33,071 bases of DNA from an uncultured Thermogutta sp. (lineage in GTDB: Bacteria > Planctomycetota > Planctomycetia > Pirellulales > Thermoguttaceae). The translations under genes were made by a program, and so were the position numbers. Below are positions 26,613-33,071 of this stretch, piece by piece (position 1 is the stretch's first letter; the number at the start of each line of letters is the position of its first letter). Below the pieces are notes generated by a model that saw nothing but the letters and a program-made list of their open reading frames with translations, was not told where the DNA came from and did no database searches. The stretch lies in the NCBI GenBank assembly GCA_937128505.1, contig CAKZMM010000105.1:1-33071 (forward strand), written 5' to 3'.

Positions 26613-28871
26613 CTACTCGCTTTCGGTCAGGTCCGTCACCTCCAAAAGTGAATGAGAAATCACAAGGCCGGGCTGGCCGGAGTTCTCGGAGGTATATCGT
26701 TTGAGGCAGCCGAAGGTTTTCAGAACCTGCACGGCGAAGTTTTCGAAATCTTTCGAGGCGGACTCTTGTTCCGATGGTTCACTGGCCAGAGGTGGTCTTT
26801 GGACGAGCGCCCGGACGCTAAACAGAACCCAGGGCTCTAACACCTGCGAAATGCCGTGGAGATCCGCGGTGGTGGCCCCCAAACGGGGGGTCTCAGGATC
26901 CGCAATTACTCCGGCAGGCTGTAGCGGGGTACTTTCCAAGAGTCTCTTCGCATGATCTACCGTCAAACAGAGTACGGCAACGTCGGAACCAATAGCGAAA
27001 GTGACCCCCACGCGCGGGTCGAGCTTAAATTCCTCACTGATCTCCGCCGGCAAATTCCAGTACAGAATGGTACCGAAGGCACTCTCTTCGCAGGATGTCG
27101 GCCGAAGATTCAGGTCTTCAAACGGAAATATGTCGTCGTCAAAGCCTTCGCGAATCACTTCCTTCAGTTGGTCCCAAAGCTTTTGGTATTGAGCAATCGC
27201 CTCCCGGAATTTACCCGCATCGCTTAAGCCAATCACCAAAGCTACTTCCGGATGCGGCAGTCCGTCTGGGCATTCCTCCGCGGAAAGAAAGCTCGGCACG
27301 GTTCGCATTCGGGCATCGACCACCAGCCCCCACTGGCCCATTTCCAGGGCCGGCAGGAGCAACCGCCGGTTGACGCGGTCTAAATCTGCAAGAATAGACC
27401 GACAACGTTTCTTGAAGCGCCGGTACTGTTGTAGGCGACTGGGCTCGCCGGGATCTCGCAAATCCTCCGCATCCTTAAGGGATCTTTCGACGACGTGATC
27501 TATCACACCGGCTACATAGTCTGCAAGGGCGAGGAGTAGATCATACTCCGTAGAAGTAATAGGGATGTACCCAGCAGAGCCCAGAAGCGGCTTTCCACCG
27601 AAATGGTCGAGTAACCGCAAGGTACGATTCTCTGGCACCGGCGTTTCGTGCCAATCGAACTGCCACTCTTCCACTCCTCTTGGGGTCAGATAGTTGCAGC
27701 TTACGCTCGGTCCTACCACCGGGAGCGCTGGTCGCATCTTTTCTACCAAAGGGATAAAGCCAGTTCTCAAATAATCTATAAGTTCCTGATATTCCTCCAT
27801 GCCTTCCGGAAGCTTCCCGAACGACTCGTTGACTTCAACGACTGCTAAGTCGAAAACCCTCGGGGAGTAATACGAAAGCTCTAGGAGCTCGCGGCTAATG
27901 TACCGTGTGGAGATCCATATTTGATCCGCGAACTCGGCCAACCGTGCCATCGCAGGCTGATCGGCCAAAAGCGGACCCTGTCCGAGCCGTGCCAAAAAAG
28001 AGGTGTCCGGCCCGAGCGATAGCATCACATAGTCATCCCGCATGCCGAAGGCAATCACCAATTTCAACTGCTCCAGATGCTCGATGATCTGGTCGAGCAA
28101 CACGGCATCCTCGCCAAGGGCCGCTTTTAGATCCTGGATCTGCCATTCCAAGTCATCCCAAGGCAACATCCGCCCATCGAGAGTGATTGTTTGATACCTG
28201 GCTCCAGCGATGGTCTCCTGATTCAAACGACCGGCAAGCTCCGGTATCGAAAGGCTGGCAAAAGTCAAAAAACCCTGGAGGGCCATGAGATATCGGCTCG
28301 CACGCTGTGTATCCTTGACCTTCCAGCCAACAAGAATCCGCGGTATGCGGATTTTCTCTCGATGCCTAGCAAAAAACCGAATTGTGAAGATTTGCTCGAG
28401 TCTGTCGGCGCCCGGTTCTTCATAGTCCCACAGACCCGATAGCGCGTTCGATAGCGCGTTGAGTTCCGCCAACGGAATCAATTCACGATCCCCCGCCACG
28501 AAAACCTCTTGCGCATGCATATCGGTTAAAAGTTCCAGTACGGCCTGAACCTGGGGATTGGCCAAATAACTCTTCACTTGCTCTAGCTGAGAGTACAACT
28601 CGGGCTCCAATACCTCAGGTAATCGATTCCAAAACGGGTGGTGGATGAGGCGGTCGTAAGCTCGGCTTGAGCGAACCCGTTCCGCCAACTCTCCGAGGTT
28701 GAAGACCGCTCCATAGAAGCTAACGTCGGCGGGGATAAATTCGAGCGAAGTCCCCGGCTTGACCAACCGTTCGGCACTAGCGGACGGCGTGGCCAGACAC
28801 ATCGCCGTCAAAGCTGCGACTACAAGGGCTAGTAACCACCTTTGCGCTCGCGAAGGGGCCTGAAATCGCAT
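26613..28871 (-). CDS. Large secreted protein of unknown family
   Basis: A 752-residue exported protein with a clear Sec signal peptide (1-33, cleavage after ASA) starting at ATG 28871, which has GGAGGAGC just upstream; the longer frame from 28925 has no such site. I do not recognise a domain. The start (SLEFIPADVSFYGAVFNLGEL) is like planctomycete proteins that begin a mature chain with a beta-alpha unit of this kind; the middle contains long amphipathic helices, and the rest is rich in Glu, Leu and Arg. The pattern suggests a soluble, helix-rich periplasmic protein. It is just downstream of no partner gene and is convergent with none; the next gene on the same strand is the histidine kinase about 230 bases away. 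Confidence 0.8.
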   Translation of the reverse strand: MRFQAPSRAQRWLLALVVAALTAMCLATPSASAERLVKPGTSLEFIPADVSFYGAVFNLGELAERVRSSRAYDRLIHHPFWNRLPEVLEPELYSQLEQVKSYLANPQVQAVLELLTDMHAQEVFVAGDRELIPLAELNALSNALSGLWDYEEPGADRLEQIFTIRFFARHREKIRIPRILVGWKVKDTQRASRYLMALQGFLTFASLSIPELAGRLNQETIAGARYQTITLDGRMLPWDDLEWQIQDLKAALGEDAVLLDQIIEHLEQLKLVIAFGMRDDYVMLSLGPDTSFLARLGQGPLLADQPAMARLAEFADQIWISTRYISRELLELSYYSPRVFDLAVVEVNESFGKLPEGMEEYQELIDYLRTGFIPLVEKMRPALPVVGPSVSCNYLTPRGVEEWQFDWHETPVPENRTLRLLDHFGGKPLLGSAGYIPITSTEYDLLLALADYVAGVIDHVVERSLKDAEDLRDPGEPSRLQQYRRFKKRCRSILADLDRVNRRLLLPALEMGQWGLVVDARMRTVPSFLSAEECPDGLPHPEVALVIGLSDAGKFREAIAQYQKLWDQLKEVIREGFDDDIFPFEDLNLRPTSCEESAFGTILYWNLPAEISEEFKLDPRVGVTFAIGSDVAVLCLTVDHAKRLLESTPLQPAGVIADPETPRLGATTADLHGISQVLEPWVLFSVRALVQRPPLASEPSEQESASKDFENFAVQVLKTFGCLKRYTSENSGQPGLVISHSLLEVTDLTESE

Positions 28872-29629
28872 CGAATTGCTCCTCCAGTGATTGGACCGGA
28901 AATACCGAACCTTCAAAATCTCCATTTAACACACCGCGGCTTGAAAGGGGCGATACTCCCTTGCATCGCGGAGGGCTTTCGCTTCTTATGCAATAATAGC
29001 TGCAATAAAAGCGCGGGGCGGGCGGCCATAAATTATCGAAGCCAAATCTACTTTCCTAGCCTACCAAATGCCGGCTTTTTGTCGAAAAGGCCCTAAGCCC
29101 CCGATTTCCAGCGGACATGAACTTCCGAGCCGCCGCGCGGATGCCGGACCTCTTGATCGCCCCATGCGCTCCGCTTTCCGAGCATAACTCGAGGGCCGGG
29201 GTCTATTACCCGCTGAGAACCTGCCGGTTGATTTTATAACCTCGGCTTTTCTCCACGGCAAGCCACAAGCAGAAAGAGTTGAGCGAATACCGCTGGATTA
29301 CCAGAAAAATAAAAAGCGGTTTTTCGCCCGAGTGCATGAGTTGCTCACATCTGTGATAGCGACGGTGAATCTATCGGCAGCTTCTCGCCGCCTCGCGCGG
29401 GAGGTAGCCTCGAAACTAGATCTCGTTTCAGGAAGGGGAGAGCGTACGGTGTCATGCACGAATTCACACCCGGCGAGGGTCAACCAGCGTGACCTCTGAA
29501 TTCAAAACCTTGTCTTTTATGCCGGGGTAATACGTCCTGAATGCTCGAGAACCGACAGGAGAGTTTTCATCCTTTCCGCGGGCAGCCTGCCGCGATAAAC
29601 CATCACTCCACTCATAAATGAGGAAAGAC
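28872..29629. other. Gene-free spacer
   Basis: About 760 bases without a supported gene, separating two reverse-strand genes. No clear promoter, terminator or RNA gene was found. The left end has an AT-rich stretch with TAATA/TATTA motifs around 28990-29010 that could hold the promoter of the secreted-protein gene. Confidence 0.4.
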
Positions 29630-30571
29630 TCAACGATCTGTTTGTCTTTCGCCGCCGGTAAACTTGGGCCTGCGACCACCGGAAGCGAATTTTTTTAGCC
29701 ATTCCCATATGTCGGTCCAGACTGCTGCCGCAAGAAAGCAAACATTTTGTGCATATCGGAGGCCCAATCGACGCGGCTCTTGCAGAAGTCGGTGGAGCCA
29801 TTCGGCTCCAAGAAGTTGCATCCAACGCGGGGCGCGAGAAATTCGCCCCGCGTAGAACTCGAAGGATGCCCCCAATTGAACGGCAACCGGTACCCCCAAT
29901 TGCTCGATAAATTGGGCTAGCCAACGTTCACCTTTCGGTTGTCCGAACGCCACCAAAAGCAGATCGGGACGGGCTTGTCGGATACGCTCAAGGAGCGCGT
30001 CGTGCTCCTCCCGGGTAAGAGCCTCCAGATCCGGCCACTCAACACCAACGATTTTAAGCGATGGATGAAGCTCCCGCGCTTGCCGAGCTACTTGCGCGGC
30101 AACCCCTGGGGGCCCGCCAAGCAAACACACTCGATATCCGCGGGCCGCCGCCCGGTCGAAAAGAAGCCCCAACAGGTCAGCACCCGTCACCCGCTCGGGT
30201 AGGGGTCGCTTGCCGAGCCTCGAGTACCAAACCAGGGGCATTCCGTCAGCCACCAGGAACGCCGCCTTGGCGTTAACCGCTTGAAGCGACGGATCTCGCG
30301 CACAAAGCATCGCATAATTTAAATTCGCCGTGATAAAAAAGCTCGGTTCGCCGCGGACAATGAGATCTTCGATTCTCTCTAGCGTTTCGCTGACCGTCAA
30401 ACGAGCAAGCGGCAGGCCGAAGATCGTCACGGTTTCCGGCATCTCCCCAACAGACCCCGAACTGCTCGGCGGTTCGCCGGTATAAGGGGTAGCGTTACCG
30501 TTGGGAAGGACGATGGGCAACTCCTTCTGCCCGGTTACCTCCTCGCAAGGTGTTGAAAGACGGGGGAACAT
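29630..30571 (-). CDS. WecG/TagA/CpsF family glycosyltransferase
   Basis: A 313-residue GT26 glycosyltransferase of the WecG/TagA/CpsF family, which transfers N-acetylmannosaminuronic acid, N-acetylmannosamine or a related sugar to a lipid-linked acceptor in surface polysaccharide synthesis. Seen: FFITANLNYAML with T81 and N83; VADGMPLVW with D109, the catalytic-base region; ERVTGADL (126-133); GQPKGERWLAQF; and the tail GASFEFYAGRISRAPRWMQLLGAEW followed by an amphipathic C-terminal helix for membrane attachment. The first 45 residues are an unusual Pro/Ser-rich extension. ATG 30571 has AAGGGAG at good spacing. No other polysaccharide genes are nearby, so the pathway is undefined. Confidence 0.92.
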   Translation of the reverse strand: MFPRLSTPCEEVTGQKELPIVLPNGNATPYTGEPPSSSGSVGEMPETVTIFGLPLARLTVSETLERIEDLIVRGEPSFFITANLNYAMLCARDPSLQAVNAKAAFLVADGMPLVWYSRLGKRPLPERVTGADLLGLLFDRAAARGYRVCLLGGPPGVAAQVARQARELHPSLKIVGVEWPDLEALTREEHDALLERIRQARPDLLLVAFGQPKGERWLAQFIEQLGVPVAVQLGASFEFYAGRISRAPRWMQLLGAEWLHRLLQEPRRLGLRYAQNVCFLAAAVWTDIWEWLKKFASGGRRPKFTGGERQTDR

Positions 30572-31530
30572 CGCGGGGCTCCCTTTCCGAGGTTAGATCG
30601 GCCAGTTCGTACTCATGGAACTGAGAATTAGCTTTGAATCGTTGGGTGACTTTTCGGAACAACTTGCCAAGTAGGTTTGGCTGGTCTTTCGGCAGACGGC
30701 CTCCCGCAGGAACAGATTCGTTCGCTCGGCAATCAGTGACCAGCGTCCATTGCAGTTTAGCTTGTAGAAAAGGGGCTTTCCCCATACACGCGGGGAATAA
30801 GGGAGTTTGATAGCGCGTGGTCAGTGGCAGATCAGGCTTTCCCCATACACGCGGGGAATAAAGTACTGACTTCTCGAGGCAAACGGTACGGAGCGGTCTT
30901 ACCCACGCTCGCAACAGATCATTCACTCGAGCCGATCACCGCAATCCCGTTTTGCTTCTCGAGGAATTAAGTCTAAAACCTTCATACGCTGCCAAATGGG
31001 ATGGATCGCCGCAACCGTAACCCTCATACCTCGCGTGCAGTTTTCATGGATTCTGCCGACTTTAACGGTAGTACGTGTTCGAGGGGCAACTTCCGTATAA
31101 AGGCTCGGAACAAACCGCCGAATCAGATTACCGGGTGGGCTCCGGCGGTTCGCTCGACCCTTATTTCACTGAGGCAAAAGTCGAGCCGAAACATGGGAGA
31201 CTACGGGAACTATTCCGGATGGAAACTGGTTAGGATTCACGGGTGATGCTCAGCCGTGATCTGCCCGTAGTTATTGGAGCAGAGCGGTAGGATCCCGGGT
31301 AGAGAATCCCACTAAGGCCGCCGCCAACAGTGCCGCAAACGCAAGGAACGTCATCAAAAGAAAATTCCCGTGGCCGAAACTCGCTTGCAAAGCCGAATTG
31401 CGGCCCCCGACGAGAAAGCGTTTCTCTAGCGAAAAAGACTACCCCAAACCCGTGCGAAACGGCAGCCAACCCATGCAACAAGCAAATAAATCCGCTTAGG
31501 CAACCGAAAAGTGACCCCGGAGAATGATCT
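30572..31530. other. Gene-free spacer holding a CRISPR
   Basis: About 960 bases with no supported gene; open frames here are short and lack domains. The only recognisable item is the two-repeat CRISPR at 30772-30861. No cas gene, leader or further repeats were found. Confidence 0.5.
30772..30861 (-). CRISPR. Two-repeat CRISPR-like locus, type I-E-like
   Basis: Two copies of a 27-base core (GGCTTTCCCCATACACGCGG + GGAATAA) lie at 30774-30800 and 30835-30861. The start-to-start distance is exactly 61, which equals the 29-bp repeat plus 32-bp spacer of type I-E systems. Read on the reverse strand the repeat begins TTATTCCCCGCGTGTATGGG, close to known I-E repeats (for example Thermus). With 29-bp repeats the spacer is 30801-30832. 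Within the repeat TTCCCC and GGGGAA can form a 6-bp stem. No cas genes are in the window, so it is orphan or a remnant. Confidence 0.6.
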
Positions 31531-32508
31531 TCAAGGACTGTCGGGCAAAGGAACGGGGGCGGGAGTTGCCTCCCCTCTGGTGGCCCGGCTCCGAAGCACA
31601 CCATCGGCATCAAACCACATGGGATCGATACAGATGAAGCGGCCCCAACCGATCCGCTCGAATTGTTTCTGATGATACACATGCCACAGGTTGCCTGCGC
31701 CGTCGCGAATTACGCACCCATGACCCGGTCCAAAAACCCCAGCTCCTCGGCGCACAATCGGGTTACCTGAGAATTTGGTGAACGGTCCCAAGGGGTTCGT
31801 ACCAGTCGCAAAGCCGACGGCATAATCCGGCCCATCCGCGCCACTACCGGAGTACAGGAGATAGTAACGACCTTGGTACTTGAGCATCCACGGCCCCTCG
31901 GTCACCTGCCCATGAGCCTTTTCCCAAGTTTCTGTGGGTTCCAGGATTTTCACCGGCTCACCTGCCGGCCGTAATGGGTCGGCCATCTTCTGCACATGAA
32001 TCCGAAATCCCGGTAGCTTCACATAATAGAGGTAAAGTTGGGCATCGTCATCGCGAAATAAATGGGCGTCGATGGCCTCGGAGACTAAGATGCCTCGATC
32101 CTCGAATTTCCCGCGAGGGCTGTCCGCCACGGCCACCCCCACCTTTAGGCTCGCCGTGTAGTACAAGTAGAAACGGCGATCCTCCGCATGAGAATAAACG
32201 TCGGGGGCCCAAGCCCGCGGCAAAGGCGAATCAAACACCCGTGGACCTTTCTCCCAGCGGACCAAATCGCGGGATAGCCACACATCGAACCCACGACTAT
32301 CGCCCGTGGCATATAAGTGATAGACCCCGCCGTGCAGGAGTACCATCGGGTCGGCCAAATCCACGTTAGGGATCACCGGGTTGACGTACGTCGGCTCCGC
32401 TGAACAAGATTGGGCCAACCCTACTGCTACCCCGAGGACGGCACCCAACGTGATAAAGGCGGCAATTGACCCCTGCTTAAAGTCCTGGCGAAAACTCGAG
32501 GCTAGCAT
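31531..32508 (-). CDS. GH43 family glycoside hydrolase
   Basis: A 325-residue exported enzyme of glycoside hydrolase family 43 (arabinofuranosidases, xylosidases, galactanases), a five-bladed beta-propeller. The signal peptide is about 1-37 (ending QSCSA). The three catalytic acids are recognisable: base D53 in LADPMVLLHGG, pKa modulator D147 in SEAIDAHLFRDDD, and acid E204 in QVTEGPWMLK. APDVYSH (about 101-107) and GHGCVIRDGAGNLWHVYH match conserved strands. ATG 32508 follows AAGGTG; a GTG three codons earlier is less likely. It is monocistronic, with a reverse-strand terminator-like hairpin upstream that insulates it. Substrate not predictable; it may act with the GH29 enzyme on complex glycans. 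Confidence 0.93.
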   Translation of the reverse strand: MLASSFRQDFKQGSIAAFITLGAVLGVAVGLAQSCSAEPTYVNPVIPNVDLADPMVLLHGGVYHLYATGDSRGFDVWLSRDLVRWEKGPRVFDSPLPRAWAPDVYSHAEDRRFYLYYTASLKVGVAVADSPRGKFEDRGILVSEAIDAHLFRDDDAQLYLYYVKLPGFRIHVQKMADPLRPAGEPVKILEPTETWEKAHGQVTEGPWMLKYQGRYYLLYSGSGADGPDYAVGFATGTNPLGPFTKFSGNPIVRRGAGVFGPGHGCVIRDGAGNLWHVYHQKQFERIGWGRFICIDPMWFDADGVLRSRATRGEATPAPVPLPDSP

Positions 32509-33071
32509 GGCTAACACCTTACAGCTACGACGGAAGCTGGCACCAGTTTGAGTCTAAGCCTACAACCGCCAATCCTCGTTTGACGGACAATCAGAAAGTC
32601 CCTCCCCTGGCAAAACCTGCGGCAAAGGCACTCGGCAAACCCGATTTCTAATCGCCGAATAAATCTCTTAAAAGCCAATGGGAGCACAATAAAAAATTAA
32701 GTTGGCCTTTTCGCTTCGAAAGCGGAAGCCAACCTGTTTATCTCCGCGGTTCTTTTCCTGAGGCAGGAACATCATTCGGAAGGAAGTCGTTCCGAAATGA
32801 CGCGATTCTCCGAAGACAGGCTCCAGGATTAAACTTTCACACCGTCCGGACCGGATGCGGCATTACGGATGCGATTTAGGGTTCATCCCTCGGAAGGCCA
32901 AGACGACGATCTCCGTATCCCTCCCCGTCCGTATCCCTCCCTGACGGCCTCCTGCTTACTTACGAAGCCGACGTTCAACGTCCGGTTTAAGCTTCCGCGA
33001 TGAACTACGGGGTGGCAATTTGCCAATCGAGGGGACCGGCCCTGACAACCTGTCAGCGATTTGGTTTCGCC
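32509..33071. other. Right-edge spacer with hairpins and a duplication
   Basis: No gene. It contains the terminator-like hairpin (32683-32733), a second hairpin TCATTCGGAA (32772-32781) / TTCCGAAATGA (32790-32800) with one bulge, and a spaced duplication TCCGTATCCCTCCC at 32912-32925 and 32928-32941. Confidence 0.4.
32683..32733 (-). terminator. Rho-independent-like terminator, reverse strand
   Basis: GTTGGC (32701-32706) pairs with GCCAAC (32728-32733), and CGCTT with AAGCG inside, giving a long stem with a CGA loop. On the reverse strand it is followed by TTAATTTTTTATT. It would end a leftward transcript coming from beyond the window before the GH43 gene. Confidence 0.55.

Noticed and set aside
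30894-30922. Possible third degenerate CRISPR repeat at the 61-bp register
   Set aside because: Only about seven of the first nine bases of the core match and the rest does not align.

Overview
The window looks like chromosomal DNA of a Planctomycetota bacterium, probably a moderately GC-rich and possibly thermophilic member of the Pirellulales/Thermogutta type. This is inferred from gene content: a Tat-exported Gfo/Idh/MocA oxidoreductase, a very large HzsA-like multi-haem protein with FN3 and LamG-like domains, a DUF4254 protein, a MauG/CCP-like dihaem protein, secreted GH29 and GH43 glycosidases and a long secreted protein of unknown family. I support 18 protein genes covering about 65% of the bases. 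The other third is gene-free sequence in blocks of 0.4-1.8 kb, an unusually low density for a bacterium. No rRNA, tRNA, insertion sequence or phage gene was seen.

Layout. 0.4-4 kb: a URO-D superfamily protein (+), a Gfo/Idh/MocA oxidoreductase (-) and a YjbQ/UPF0047 protein (-). 4.7-12.6 kb: the HzsA-like protein (+), a DUF4254 protein (+), a lipoprotein (-) and a dihaem cytochrome c peroxidase-like protein (-). 13.4-19.3 kb: a PerR-type Fur-family regulator (-) with a good sigma70-type promoter, a GH29 alpha-L-fucosidase (+), a ferritin (+) and SmpB (+), separated by long spacers. 19.3-21.07 kb: a 1.8 kb gene-free block with a degenerate 26-bp tandem array and a GC-rich, hairpin-dense island. 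21.07-24.3 kb: a compact three-gene operon of ABC ATPase, FtsX/MacB-type permease with a histidine-rich extracytoplasmic insert, and a membrane protein with an HCxxC motif. 24.5-28.9 kb: an orphan GAF-PAS histidine kinase (-) and a 752-aa secreted protein (-). 29.6-32.5 kb: a WecG/TagA/CpsF glycosyltransferase (-), a two-repeat CRISPR with I-E-like 29/32-bp geometry and no cas genes, and a GH43 glycosidase (-).

Genes that may work together: the ABC operon is the only clear multi-gene transcription unit, and its His-rich loop suggests metal handling. The PerR-like regulator, the ferritin and the haem proteins suggest iron and peroxide physiology, but they are not in one operon. The GH29 and GH43 enzymes, together with the Gfo/Idh protein, fit the polysaccharide-degrading life style of planctomycetes.

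Best leads for something new: (1) the ABC/FtsX/HCxxC operon with a (HHDHG)n insert; (2) the structured island at 20643-20840 and the 26-bp array upstream of that operon; (3) a recurring pattern of short two-copy tandem duplications of unrelated sequence, almost all in the non-coding spacers; (4) the single-spacer CRISPR; (5) the HzsA-like fusion protein.
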